From: Hoylesella loescheii DSM 19665 = JCM 12249 = ATCC 15930 | Lineage (GTDB): Bacteria > Bacteroidota > Bacteroidia > Bacteroidales > Bacteroidaceae | Assembly: GCF_000378085.1 (NCBI RefSeq) | Contig: NZ_KB899229.1 | Coordinates: 1 to 34,825, forward strand | Direction: 5' to 3' | Length of the DNA stretch: 34,825 nt | Shown: positions 14,252-23,449 of the stretch, one piece after another | How positions within the stretch are numbered: position 1 is the first letter of the stretch | Layout: each line of letters begins with the position of its first letter | Program-made: the position numbers and the translations under genes | The notes under the pieces: model-generated | Told to the model about the DNA's origin: nothing | Seen by the model: only the letters and a program-made list of their open reading frames with translations | Database searches by the model: none

Positions 14252-15583
14252 TTAATTGTTATTAGCTTTTGCATTCCAAACAAGAAGAGTTAGAATAACA
14301 GACATCAATGCAGCCCCAATCCAAAAGTAATTGATATATGTAAAATCATATACTTCAGAACCATTTACAAAATGTTTATGATCTTCTATCAGCCATCCAC
14401 TCATAATATCTTGAACACCAGCTCCAATATAACTGGCTACTCCAACGACACCGAGTGCAGCACCTGCTGCATTCTTAGGTGCAAGGTCGACAGCCATCAA
14501 TCCTCCAAGGAAACAAATCAATACACCTATACCTAAGCCAAAAAGCACCATGGCAATGACATCAATAATGAAATGCACACCAGGCACAAGCAGAAAGAGG
14601 CATAGAGCTACAACATTCAGCAGTCCAAAAACCAATGCAGGAACATTTCGAGAGCCCTTAAAGAGCTTGTCAGAGATAAGTCCTGAAGCAATGGTTCCAA
14701 CAATACCGCATACCGAGCTAATGGAGATAATAAAGCTGGCATCCAGTGTTGAATAGCCTTTCATCGTTTCAAGATAGAAAACACCCCAGCTATTAACGGC
14801 ATATCGGCTAATATACATGAAAGCTGAGCCTAAAGCCAGAACCCATATAGCAGGATTACGCAGGACAGCCTTTTGCGCTTTATTGAAATCGGTATTTCCT
14901 TTCTCATTATTCAATCTTTTCTGTTCCAACAAATAGCCATACTTCTGTGGCGTATCTTTCATACCAATTTGTATGACCATAAAATATGCGATACCTATCA
15001 CGCCTGCACCAATCAATGCATAACGCCAGCCAAACTGCGTCGCAATGATTGCAATGGTAATGAAGGTGATTGCCTCACCGATGTTATGGCTGGCACTCCA
15101 AAAGCCATAGTAAGTGCCTCGGTTGCTACTGTCAAACCATCTTGACAGAGAGACTACACCCGAAGCAGCCCCCATGGATTGAAAGAACCCGTTGATGCCC
15201 CAGAACAACGCGAAAAGGAAAAAGGAATCGGTAAAACCGAGAATGAGGTTAACCAATGCCGAGACCAACAACCCCGTTACCATCAATCGTTTTACATTAC
15301 TTCTGTCGGCAATAAAACCGTTACATAGCTTACCAATCGCATAAGTGAAGAAAAGGCAGGAACCGATAATTCCTATCTGTGTCTCTGACAGGAAGCCTTC
15401 CTCTACCATTGGTTTGCGGATGACATTCATGCTGAGTCGGCAAACATAATAGACCCCATAGCCCAACGTTGCGGTGAGAAAGGAAATGATGCGGACACGC
15501 TTGAACCTTTCTTTATCCGTCTCGGGCTTGTCGGTCGGAGACGGGATTTTATAGAATGAAAGTACTCTGTTAAAAAGTTCCAT
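14252..15583 (-). CDS. glpT: Glycerol-3-phosphate transporter, GlpT-type (MFS, OPA family), 443 aa
   Basis: A twelve-helix major facilitator protein of the organophosphate:phosphate antiporter family. Landmarks are RIISFLTATLGYGVYYVCRL (helix 1), FFTYAIGKLCNGFIADRSN (helix 2-3 loop), SRWFDSSNRGTYYGFWSASH with NIGEA (family signature) and GMKDTPQKYG in the central loop, matching MRDTPQxxG of E. coli GlpT. It should exchange inorganic phosphate for glycerol-3-phosphate across the inner membrane. UhpT/UhpC-like sugar-phosphate specificity is the alternative, but two GDPD genes directly upstream favour glycerol-3-phosphate. Its ATG at 15583 overlaps the stop of the preceding GDPD (TGATG), so the two are translationally coupled. 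A TTG at 15586 is a less likely start. Last gene of the operon. Confidence 0.88.
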   Translation of the reverse strand: MELFNRVLSFYKIPSPTDKPETDKERFKRVRIISFLTATLGYGVYYVCRLSMNVIRKPMVEEGFLSETQIGIIGSCLFFTYAIGKLCNGFIADRSNVKRLMVTGLLVSALVNLILGFTDSFFLFALFWGINGFFQSMGAASGVVSLSRWFDSSNRGTYYGFWSASHNIGEAITFITIAIIATQFGWRYALIGAGVIGIAYFMVIQIGMKDTPQKYGYLLEQKRLNNEKGNTDFNKAQKAVLRNPAIWVLALGSAFMYISRYAVNSWGVFYLETMKGYSTLDASFIISISSVCGIVGTIASGLISDKLFKGSRNVPALVFGLLNVVALCLFLLVPGVHFIIDVIAMVLFGLGIGVLICFLGGLMAVDLAPKNAAGAALGVVGVASYIGAGVQDIMSGWLIEDHKHFVNGSEVYDFTYINYFWIGAALMSVILTLLVWNAKANNN

Positions 15584-16482
15584 CAATCGTGTAGCTTACG
15601 TGAACGTAGGTATTCAATTAAATACTGTGGACGGTCGGTCTGAATAATTCGTGCACCAAGTTTATCGATAAGGTAGCCATAACCTTTATCGGGATTTTCC
15701 AAAGACATGTCATCGTCATGTCCACCAGCCATAGTATCCCAAAGGGTATTATACCAGATTAGCGCCTTTCCCTTGAGTTTTACAGGTAAAGACAGTGGAA
15801 TGGTATTTGTGTCCTTCTTAAACAAAAGCTCAAAAGCAACCGGGTGCATATCACTGATAAACTTTTCAATTTGTTCAACTGCGTTTGGTTTATCAAGATC
15901 AACAATGGGCATATAAATCACTTCCTTAAGGTAATCACCATATTGCTTTTTTACCTCCTCGGCAGATTTGGTGCCCTTCATGACAATTTGTCTGGTCGTA
16001 CCCGTTTCCTGCATTAATTTATACACTTGATCAAAATATCTGTCGGCCTTGTCAAGATTCAGCATCACTTTCCCTTTGGCATGCAGCAACGCCTCCTTCA
16101 ATGTCGGTACACGATGAATTGTACGAATGTTGCAGCCGTTTTTCAAGTGTAAGGTCTTGATATAAGCCAAAGTCGTGTCTGCAATGAGTCCCTTTCCCGT
16201 AGTTGTCCTATCGAGTTTAGGGTCGTGCATTAGGATAAGCTGTCCGTCTTTTGTACGTTGCACATCTATTTCAACGATGTCAACTCCCATTTTAGCCGCA
16301 TTATCAATGGCTTCGAGCGAGTTTTCACAGAAATTCCGCCAATCGCCACGGTGTGAAGCAACAATTACAGAGCGATTATCTCTGTTGAGTAGTTTCTGTC
16401 TGATTAAATCTGCACGGTTTTCGGCTGCTGTACTGAAAATGGCGACGGCCGAGAAAACGAGCAATAAGAGTTTCTTTTGCAT
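15583..16482 (-). CDS. Secreted glycerophosphodiester phosphodiesterase (GDPD), first paralogue, 299 aa
   Basis: It hydrolyses glycerophosphodiesters to glycerol-3-phosphate and an alcohol. A signal peptide (MQKKLLLLVFSAVAIFSTAA) indicates the periplasm. The family's catalytic set is present: HRG at 44-46, EN at 53-54 (FCENSLEAI), EID at 71-73 (metal ligands) and HDPKLDRTTTG from 86. Late motifs include GHDDDM and LGARIIQTDRPQYLIEYL. The length is that of a single-domain GDPD. It overlaps glpT by one base and follows its paralogue by 54 bp. The 54-bp gap and the shared GHDD motif suggest an old tandem duplication of GDPD genes, perhaps with different alcohol preferences. Substrate is not predictable from sequence. 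Confidence 0.92.
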   Translation of the reverse strand: MQKKLLLLVFSAVAIFSTAAENRADLIRQKLLNRDNRSVIVASHRGDWRNFCENSLEAIDNAAKMGVDIVEIDVQRTKDGQLILMHDPKLDRTTTGKGLIADTTLAYIKTLHLKNGCNIRTIHRVPTLKEALLHAKGKVMLNLDKADRYFDQVYKLMQETGTTRQIVMKGTKSAEEVKKQYGDYLKEVIYMPIVDLDKPNAVEQIEKFISDMHPVAFELLFKKDTNTIPLSLPVKLKGKALIWYNTLWDTMAGGHDDDMSLENPDKGYGYLIDKLGARIIQTDRPQYLIEYLRSRKLHD

Positions 16483-16536
16483 ATGAATTGAGGTTATAAG
16501 TTAAGGGATTATTGAATTCTGCCTGATGGTCTCTTG

Positions 16537-17445
16537 CTACCACCTATTAATCTTTATCAGATATTTCTTTAATAGCATAGGGTTGTCGCTGAAGATAATA
16601 TCTGCTCCATGGTCGATTAGCCACCCGTAGCTGTTGTCGGGATTGGTAACCGCCATCTCGTCGTCGTGCCCTGCGTTAAACGTATCCCATAGTGAGTTAA
16701 GCCAAATACGATAGCCGGCCCTCTTGCACTCAGGGATTTTCTTGAGAATAGCGAAATCCTCGCGCGTGAAAGAGAAGCTCATCACGGGCGACGAATAGTT
16801 CTTGATGAAGTCTTCCAATCTTTTATTATCCGCGTCGCCCCCTTTGCAAACAAGCACGGGCATGAGCATGAGGCCGTTCAGGCTTTCTCCATAATTTCTT
16901 CTTGTCACCTCGCTGTTGTCAGTTGTCCGCAAGACAATCTGCCGTTCGCAACCATGCTTCTTCGCAAGTTCTGCCACTTGCTTTCCGTAAGGTTTCCATT
17001 TGTCTACTTGAATAAGTATCTTATCCTTTGCGAGCCGTAGTATCTCCTCGAAGGTCGGTATCTTTTGGCGGGTCTTCACACCAATGGGAGTTAACAGGTT
17101 AAGCTTCCGGAGCTCGTCCATCGTGTGGTCGGCCACCTTTCCAGAGCCTGTTGTCGTGCGGTCGAGGGTGTCATCGTGCATAATGACCAACACGCCGTCT
17201 TTTGTCATCTGGAGATCCACCTCGATACCGTCGAGACCTTCGTCAATACAATCTTGGAATGCTTGAACAGAATTCTCCGCCGAGTTACGCCAATTGCCAC
17301 GATGGGCGAAAATCATCACATGTTTCGACTTGCCTTTATCGTGCATGTATTGAAGCAGCGTATCAACCCTGCATGTCTGTCCCACTGTCGCTGACGGAGT
17401 TGTCATAAGAAACAGTGCGACAATGCTTTTCTTAAAAAATTTCAT
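16537..17445 (-). CDS. Secreted glycerophosphodiester phosphodiesterase (GDPD), second paralogue, 302 aa
   Basis: Same reaction and location as its neighbour. ATG 17445 (MKFFKKSIVALFLMTTPSAT, signal peptide cut near VGQ) is chosen over an upstream in-frame TTG at 17484 because it begins directly with the signal peptide. Catalytic motifs are HRGNWRN at 48-54, EN at 57-58, EVD at 75-77 and HDDTLDRTTTG from 90. A conserved late segment is WDTFNAGHDDEMAV, then HGADIIFSDNPMLLKKYL. It lies 71 bp after susD. It is clearly paralogous to the next gene but well diverged, so both copies are probably kept for function rather than being a fresh duplication. Confidence 0.92.
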   Translation of the reverse strand: MKFFKKSIVALFLMTTPSATVGQTCRVDTLLQYMHDKGKSKHVMIFAHRGNWRNSAENSVQAFQDCIDEGLDGIEVDLQMTKDGVLVIMHDDTLDRTTTGSGKVADHTMDELRKLNLLTPIGVKTRQKIPTFEEILRLAKDKILIQVDKWKPYGKQVAELAKKHGCERQIVLRTTDNSEVTRRNYGESLNGLMLMPVLVCKGGDADNKRLEDFIKNYSSPVMSFSFTREDFAILKKIPECKRAGYRIWLNSLWDTFNAGHDDEMAVTNPDNSYGWLIDHGADIIFSDNPMLLKKYLIKINRW

Positions 17446-17516
17446 AAACTTTCTTATTGATGAATTGATTATGTCCCAAAGCAAACATTGGCCAGCTTGC
17501 CTTGGAACTTTTTATA

Positions 17517-19247
17517 TTAATCAAAGTTAGTACTATCCGTCCAGCCCGGATTTTGTGTCAGTATACCACCTGTCAGTACCCGCTCGCTTGCTGGGATAGG
17601 CCACAAATAGTCGCGGTTTTCATCCCAAGTGATGGCGATGTTGCTCAGGGCATGTATGTTCCCCGATGTGTTGTTGGTAAGTATAATGTCCTTGCCGATT
17701 TTGAATGCCGCCCCTTTGAAATCTCCCTTGGTTGTGGTGTATAGCAACACATCGTCCTTTCCATCTCCATTCATGTCGTATTCACCAGGACCGGGGAAGT
17801 AACAACCTTCGAATTCCTTGGTCAATTGTTGCCCTTCTTTCCAACGGAAGATATCCCACAAGCGGAATCCTTCCAATGCAAGCTCCACGGTACGCTCGCG
17901 TCTTATCTCCAAGATGACACCGGTGTTCGCACTTCTTGTGACATTCGGATAATATTGCAAGAGCAGATTGTCCGGATTGGAATTGGATACCGCCATATTC
18001 AAATGAGGCATACCGACTCTATCCCTTATTCTATTGATTGATTTATCCAAATCAGCCTGTGTCAAAGTGCCGAGCTCAGCCTTTGCCTCAGCAAAATTCA
18101 GATAAACTTCGGCTGCTCTAAAAAGCGGATAATCCGTGATGGCTTTGAGTGAACCGTCATAGGGCGAAGCATTCACATATTTTATCGGTCGGTAACCTGT
18201 TAAAGCACTGAGGTCATTAGCCGTCTCCTTCGTTGCCCCCACCTGAATATATCCGGGACAAAGTACGGTCTGTGCCATGCGCGGGTCCCTGTTTCGGGTT
18301 TCTGCTGCATAGTCCATCGTCCTCCAGCCTGCCTGATCCTCGAAACGTGTTCCGTCAGCCATCAAATAATGATTCATAAATCGCTTTGTAAAGCTTTGGC
18401 GATAGATGATGATGTTGAAAGGAATGCTGTGGCGCACATTTGCAGTATTGCTGTGTCTTTTTGCCAGTATAATTTCATCACCGACAGCGTCAATGCTATT
18501 GAACAATGTCCGATAGGGTTCGGCCCCATTGGTGTAGAGCCTATAGCCACTATTATCAATGAATTGCTCTCCGGCGGCTACAGCTTGTTTTAAGTATTTC
18601 TCAGCATCGTTCATGCCACGGTATTTGCGGAATGTTCCTTCATAGAGAGCCACACGACTCTTCAGTGCCAAAGCTGTCCATTTGGTTACACGCACCTGAT
18701 CTTTCTTTGTTGGGAGCATTCCAATGGCTTTCTCTAAATCCTGCATCACTGAATCCATAATGATTTCCCTGTCTTGACGCGGCTTAGCGAGCAACTTGTC
18801 GTCATTAAAGTTCAGTACTTGATCATACCATGGAACATCACCATAGCGTTTCACCTTATCAAAATAGAAATAGGCACGGAAGAAATAGGCTACCCCATCA
18901 TACTGCTTTCTTACATGCTCGTCAGGACATTGATTGGAGTGCTGGAGATAATAGTTGATATCTCTCAAGCGTTCCCAAGTCCATCCGTTTTCGCTTGCGG
19001 CACTGCGTTGTCCCATCAGTGTCTCACCCAATTCAGAACTGATATTGTCATCGGCATTCTGTTTGGCAAGGTCGTCAACATCGGGAAACAAGCTATAAAA
19101 ATGGTTTGTCCACAACTCGAGCTGCGGCTCGTTCTTGAAATACGTTTTCGGACTAAGCGTATCTTCTGGAGCCAAATCCAAGTTACAAGAAGAAAAAACG
19201 AACAAGCCCAATAAAGTCAGGCTACTGAAAAGATTATTTTTATTCAT
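17517..19247 (-). CDS. susD: SusD/RagB-family outer-membrane lipoprotein, 576 aa
   Basis: The surface substrate-binding lid of a SusCD import complex. A lipoprotein signal ends in LFVFSSC (lipidated C21). SusD landmarks are LAPEDTLSPKTYFKNE after the lipobox, GVAYFFRAYFYFDKVKRYGD with VPWYDQVLN (the first helical repeat region), FRAAEVYLNFAEAKAELG, and near the end ELALEGFRLWDIFRWKEGQQ and LWPIPASERVLTGGILTQNP. Length is typical. It lies 12 bp after susC on the same strand. With GDPD and GlpT genes downstream instead of glycoside hydrolases, I infer a glycerophosphodiester or similar phospholipid-derived ligand rather than a glycan. Confidence 0.95.
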   Translation of the reverse strand: MNKNNLFSSLTLLGLFVFSSCNLDLAPEDTLSPKTYFKNEPQLELWTNHFYSLFPDVDDLAKQNADDNISSELGETLMGQRSAASENGWTWERLRDINYYLQHSNQCPDEHVRKQYDGVAYFFRAYFYFDKVKRYGDVPWYDQVLNFNDDKLLAKPRQDREIIMDSVMQDLEKAIGMLPTKKDQVRVTKWTALALKSRVALYEGTFRKYRGMNDAEKYLKQAVAAGEQFIDNSGYRLYTNGAEPYRTLFNSIDAVGDEIILAKRHSNTANVRHSIPFNIIIYRQSFTKRFMNHYLMADGTRFEDQAGWRTMDYAAETRNRDPRMAQTVLCPGYIQVGATKETANDLSALTGYRPIKYVNASPYDGSLKAITDYPLFRAAEVYLNFAEAKAELGTLTQADLDKSINRIRDRVGMPHLNMAVSNSNPDNLLLQYYPNVTRSANTGVILEIRRERTVELALEGFRLWDIFRWKEGQQLTKEFEGCYFPGPGEYDMNGDGKDDVLLYTTTKGDFKGAAFKIGKDIILTNNTSGNIHALSNIAITWDENRDYLWPIPASERVLTGGILTQNPGWTDSTNFD

Positions 19248-19259
19248 GATGATACAAGT

Positions 19260-22200
19260 TTAAAAAGTTATGTCTGCTCCTACAGATATGGATTTAGAGA
19301 ATCCGTAACCCACACCAGACTTACTTTGGTAGGTAGAAGTACTGTTCACCAGTTCTGGGTCAACAGCCTTTGTATATTTCTTCATCGGCGACCAATAAAA
19401 CAAGTTCTCACAAGCCACGTAGACTCTTGCCTTCTTTAATATTTTATTATTCTTGATGGGCAAGGTATAACCTATGGAAAGATTCTTGAGCCGCAAATAA
19501 GCTGCATTTTGTAAATACCGGTCGTTATACACGTTGAGTGCACCTGCACTGTAGGCTTGGTTACCACGTGGTCGGGGGAAGTATGCGTCGGGGTTAGCCT
19601 CCGACCACACTTTACTTTCAAAGTCAGTTGGGATGAAAGAGACTGACGGCAAGGAATAAGGCCCCCAGAAGGTGTAGGCATATTGGGTTGGATACCAATT
19701 CTGCTTACCGACACCTTGGAAGAACACCGAGAAGTCAATGCCTTCATATTCTGCTCCTAAGCGGAAAGAATAAGAGTATCTTGGCAGATTATTACCGATG
19801 ATACGCTTGTCACCGGGGTTATTGACCGTTCCAGAGCCCTCCGATATGACATTGTCACCATCTAAATCCAGAAACTTCACGTCGCCGGCACGAAGACGGT
19901 TGTCTGTTTTTGAGTTATAGACTCTGTTGTTTACCGCTTTGTCGTTTATTCTTGCTTGATATTGGGCTGCTTCATCATCAGACTTAAACAGGCCGCCAAC
20001 TTTATAGCCCCACATGTCGCCCAATGTCATGCCCTCATAATAATCGGATATGAGTTTGTTGGGATTGTCAAACTTAGTAATCGTAGACTTATAGTCGCCT
20101 ATGGTTGCCGACACATGATAACGTAAAGGTCTGCCTGCAACCTTAAACTGATCGTTCCAGCCAACATATAATTCCCAACCATTCGTACGTAAATCTGCAC
20201 AATTGGCTTTGGGGGCCTCTGCACCGAAGACAGCGGGTAGTGTCAGTGAATGAGTGAGCATGTCCTTCGTATATCTGATGAAATAATCGGCAGTAACTGT
20301 CAACCTGTTTCTCAAGAATGCCAAATCGATACCAAGATTGTAGGTGGTTATCGTTTCCCATGTCAGGTTTGCCGACTTAGGATTCGAAACACTTGCGTAA
20401 TAAGCTCTATTGAGTCCATCAAAGGTATAGCTCATCGAATTGTCTGTTGAAATCTCGTCGAAATATGCATAAGTGTCAACCTGCTGGTTTCCGAGACTTC
20501 CCAATGAGAATCGTAACTTCGCATTATCCCAGAAACGATGGAGCGGTTCGAAGAACTTTTCATCACTCACTCTCCAGCCAAACGAAGCTGACGGGAAGAA
20601 CCCCCATCTGTCATGGCTTGCAAAACGAGACGTACCGTCCCAACGACCACTTGCCTCGACAAGGTATTTGCCCATATAATCGTAGTTGAGACGACCGAAA
20701 TAACCAAGCGTACGAAACGCATTGATCTCTTGTGTCGTAACGGTCTCTCCTGTGGCAATGCTCATGGAAGCCAATTCTTTGCTCAGCAAATCATTCTTGG
20801 TGACAGAGAGTTCGTTGCTACGATAATCTTCATATTGCATACCACCGACGGCTTTGAAGTTGTGTCGTTTGTCCCATGTGTGTTGATAGGTCCCGTATAT
20901 GTTAAGGTTATGGTCACGGATATTGACGTGGGTTTCTTGATAATAGTCTTTTATCGTTCCAGACGTGAAAGTCTGCGTGACCCCTTCCTGTCGTGAATAT
21001 TCAAAAGGCATGTCACGGTAGCTGCGCACACGGTTGCGGTCTTTATAGGCATATGAGAATGTGAATATCAATTCCTTGTTCACTTCCAAATCCAATTGGT
21101 TGGTAAGCACCAAGTCTTTGTTTGTACGCCGGTTCCTCGCTTCGTTTGCGGTCAGGAAACCGGCATGGCCCCCACCAAGGGGCGAATTGCCTGTCATCTG
21201 ATTGATATATTGCACGATTGTCCCGTCAGGATTACGCGGAACAACATTGGGGAACAGATTATAACTGAGGAAATACAGCGTCTGCTGCTCGTCCTTGAAA
21301 CCTGCATATTTGTATTCAGTCGTATTGAAATTGACATTCCCGGTATAGGTGAACAATTTATTCAGTTTTGCACTGAGCTTTCCACGAAATGAATAGTTGT
21401 GGTATTTGTCGTGATATATTTTGAAGATACCATCCTGATCCAGTATTCGTCCGCTTACAAAATAGTTCATTTTGTCATTACCGCCCGTGACGGATACATT
21501 GTGTTCGTTCTCCGGACGGGTTTGACGGAAGAAATAATTATACCAATCAAAGTTCGCATAATACATATAACGTCCTCGGTTATCCGTCATAACCCATGGC
21601 CGATTAGGGTTCTCCGTCTTGTCATTCCTTCGGTCCAGCAACATCTGCATGCCTTCGTCATCATAAGAAAGCCATTGCTTGTTGTTATAAGATTGGTAAT
21701 ATTTATTTACCAAAGACACATAGTCATAACCGTTGCGGATAAAATCGGTCGAGGTGGTGTTTCGTTTCCAGCCTATACGCCCGTTATACATAATGGTGGC
21801 TTTTCCTTGCATATCCTTACCTTTCTTGGTTGTGATAAGGATAACGCCCGAACTGGCTTTGGCTCCATAGATGGAAGAGGCAGACGCATCTTTAAGTATG
21901 GAGACAGACTCAATATCGTTAGGGTTGATTTGGTTGAGACTCACTTCCATGCCATCTGCCAATACAAGCGGGGTACCGCCATTGATAGAGGCCACACCAC
22001 GAATGTCAACGGAATAGTCGGAGTCAAGTGAGCCCGAATTGAAAGTCAGGTTCACGGACGGATCGGCACCTTGCAATGCACCTGCAGATGTGGTGACAGG
22101 ACGGTTACCGATGTCGTCAGCGCTAATGGTTGCCACTGCACCAGTAAGATTGCCACGTTTCTGCGTTCCATAGCCCACTACCACCACCTCGCTCAAGGCC

Positions 22201-22766
22201 TTACTGTCCTCTTGAAGAACTATTTTTGCAAGTTTGTGGTCTAAGGCCTTCAACGTAACGGGTTGAAAACCGATGTAAGATATTGAGATCTCGGCATTCT
22301 CGGGCACGTCTGCCAGAACATAGTTGCCATCAAGGTCCGTAAAGGCCCCATTGGTCGTGCCTTTGACCATTACTGTGGCGCCGATAATGGGATCGCCGGC
22401 GGCATCTGTGATTTTTCCTGAAACTTTTCTCTTGTTGTCGTTTGAAGATTTGGAGCGGTTCTTTGACGCTTTGGGGCGCACTGTCACGTAATTTCCGTCA
22501 ATCTCATATTCGCAGTCGGCACTCTGCAGCACGAGCTTAAGCAAATCCAAGGCGTCCCCCTCTGTCTTAGAGACGGAGTGTGTGCGTGACATGTCTATCA
22601 ATGTAGCGTTATAGACAATGCGGTACTTCGAGGCTTTCTCGATTTTTTCAAACGCTTGCTTTAGTGTCACTTTGTTCGTTCCCAAAGAGACTGTCTGGGC
22701 ATGAACCGTCATGCAGCCTGCAAGAAAAGCCCCTGTGACAAGGGCCGAGAGTCTTCGTGTGTTCAT
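19260..22766 (-). CDS. susC: SusC/RagA-family TonB-dependent receptor with STN signalling domain, 1168 aa
   Basis: The TonB-driven outer-membrane channel paired with SusD. A signal peptide at 1-23 (LAGCMTVHA) is followed by an STN domain at about 25-97 (TLKQAFEKIEKASKYRIVYN, then DGNYVTVRP). Next are a carboxypeptidase-regulatory-like domain at 113-196 (KVSGKITDAAGDPIIGATV), a TonB box-like LSEVVVVGYGTQKRGN from 201, a plug at about 210-325 (SILKDASASSIYGAKASSGV) and a long beta-barrel ending in SVGADITF with terminal phenylalanine. The STN domain is the part that contacts a FecR-type anti-sigma protein, and one is encoded just upstream, so the receptor probably both imports and senses its substrate. 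No frameshift is seen. First gene of the transport operon. Confidence 0.96.
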   Translation of the reverse strand: MNTRRLSALVTGAFLAGCMTVHAQTVSLGTNKVTLKQAFEKIEKASKYRIVYNATLIDMSRTHSVSKTEGDALDLLKLVLQSADCEYEIDGNYVTVRPKASKNRSKSSNDNKRKVSGKITDAAGDPIIGATVMVKGTTNGAFTDLDGNYVLADVPENAEISISYIGFQPVTLKALDHKLAKIVLQEDSKALSEVVVVGYGTQKRGNLTGAVATISADDIGNRPVTTSAGALQGADPSVNLTFNSGSLDSDYSVDIRGVASINGGTPLVLADGMEVSLNQINPNDIESVSILKDASASSIYGAKASSGVILITTKKGKDMQGKATIMYNGRIGWKRNTTSTDFIRNGYDYVSLVNKYYQSYNNKQWLSYDDEGMQMLLDRRNDKTENPNRPWVMTDNRGRYMYYANFDWYNYFFRQTRPENEHNVSVTGGNDKMNYFVSGRILDQDGIFKIYHDKYHNYSFRGKLSAKLNKLFTYTGNVNFNTTEYKYAGFKDEQQTLYFLSYNLFPNVVPRNPDGTIVQYINQMTGNSPLGGGHAGFLTANEARNRRTNKDLVLTNQLDLEVNKELIFTFSYAYKDRNRVRSYRDMPFEYSRQEGVTQTFTSGTIKDYYQETHVNIRDHNLNIYGTYQHTWDKRHNFKAVGGMQYEDYRSNELSVTKNDLLSKELASMSIATGETVTTQEINAFRTLGYFGRLNYDYMGKYLVEASGRWDGTSRFASHDRWGFFPSASFGWRVSDEKFFEPLHRFWDNAKLRFSLGSLGNQQVDTYAYFDEISTDNSMSYTFDGLNRAYYASVSNPKSANLTWETITTYNLGIDLAFLRNRLTVTADYFIRYTKDMLTHSLTLPAVFGAEAPKANCADLRTNGWELYVGWNDQFKVAGRPLRYHVSATIGDYKSTITKFDNPNKLISDYYEGMTLGDMWGYKVGGLFKSDDEAAQYQARINDKAVNNRVYNSKTDNRLRAGDVKFLDLDGDNVISEGSGTVNNPGDKRIIGNNLPRYSYSFRLGAEYEGIDFSVFFQGVGKQNWYPTQYAYTFWGPYSLPSVSFIPTDFESKVWSEANPDAYFPRPRGNQAYSAGALNVYNDRYLQNAAYLRLKNLSIGYTLPIKNNKILKKARVYVACENLFYWSPMKKYTKAVDPELVNSTSTYQSKSGVGYGFSKSISVGADITF

Positions 22767-22824
22767 AAACTTTGACTTTTGATTGTTGGTTTTCTTTTGT
22801 TTTTTGGGTTTTTATATTTCTAAA

Positions 22825-22847
22825 GACCTTAAAAGTTGCCGTTACAC
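22825..22847 (-). promoter_or_regulatory. Candidate ECF-sigma promoter for the susC operon
   Basis: Read on the minus strand, GTGTAAC (22847-22841) and GGTC (complement of 22825-22828) stand 12 bp apart and lie 59-81 bp upstream of the susC start. GTAAC- and GTC-type boxes are common for ECF sigma factors. There is no good TAnnTTTG box nearby, which supports use of the dedicated sigma factor encoded upstream. The assignment is tentative. Confidence 0.3.
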
Positions 22848-23115
22848 CCAACAGAAAATAAAAAATATCAAAAATAAGACCAAGAACCGTAAACCCGAAT
22901 CCGTTTTTGAAAAGTCTGTCCGTATTGGACAAGCCTCCCGTCGCAGTCGACCTTGCCGAGAAATCAACCAAATCTATCCAAATATTCCAAATATTTTTAT
23001 ACATCAATATTTGTTCGATTTGTTTCGATTTTTTCGCTAACGCTCAACAACCCGTGTGTGATTTCTGCCTGCAGAGCACTCTTTTCCTTCGTCATTTATG
23101 CACACCGGTTGGGCA

Positions 23116-23134
23116 GACGCACGCCCCGTGCGTC
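23116..23134. repeat. GC-rich perfect palindrome (REP-like)
   Basis: Arms GACGCACG (23116-23123) and CGTGCGTC (23127-23134) with a CCC loop, in otherwise ordinary DNA, and without a T-run. Similar GACGCACG palindromes are scattered in many genomes as REP-like elements. A terminator role is not supported. Confidence 0.65.
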
Positions 23135-23311
23135 CCTACATGCCTCTTGCCTGCAAATCATCTTGATAACAGGACGAATCATCAAAGTCAAAGTTCAATG
23201 TTCAAAGTTCAAAATCAAAGTCCCTACATGCCGCACAACAATCAACTTGTTCACCCGTTTGCTCGTCAACTGTCAACTAAATGGATAATCAACGACCTAC
23301 ACCTCGTTTTC

Positions 23312-23399
23312 CAATCTCAGCTATTTCGTCATGCAATATGGCTGGTCTCATCGCGCAATATGACTCGTATTACCGCGCAATCTCAGCCATTTTACACAC
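23312..23399. repeat. Four tandem repeats of 22 bp upstream of susC
   Basis: Units start at 23312, 23334, 23356 and 23378, each opening with CAATCTCAG or CAATATG. Units 2 and 3 end in CGCG and unit 1 in CATG. There is no spacer and no indel. The array shares only unit length, not sequence, with the arrays at 1840 and 3552. It lies 50 bp past the fecR stop. Confidence 0.88.
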
Positions 23400-23449
23400 G
23401 GGAGGCAACATGGTGCCTCGCTCACCCGTTATACGTTTACCGATAAACC

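Larger units (their letters stand above)
22848..23449. other. Long intergenic region between fecR and susC, no gene seen
   Basis: About 680 bp separate fecR from susC. Contents are the candidate promoter near susC, AT-rich DNA, a palindrome at 23116-23134, a run of TCAAAGTTCAA-type short repeats at about 23178-23220, and the 22-bp array at 23312-23399. Frames open here on the plus strand are low-complexity and have no recognised domain. Confidence 0.6.

Noticed and set aside
21399..22031. 210-codon plus-strand frame opposite susC
   Set aside because: Antisense shadow of the plug and early barrel of the receptor; no independent signal or domain.
23116..23134. GC palindrome as terminator of fecR or an attenuator of susC
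   Set aside because: No T-run on either strand, and it lies more than 300 bp from both genes.
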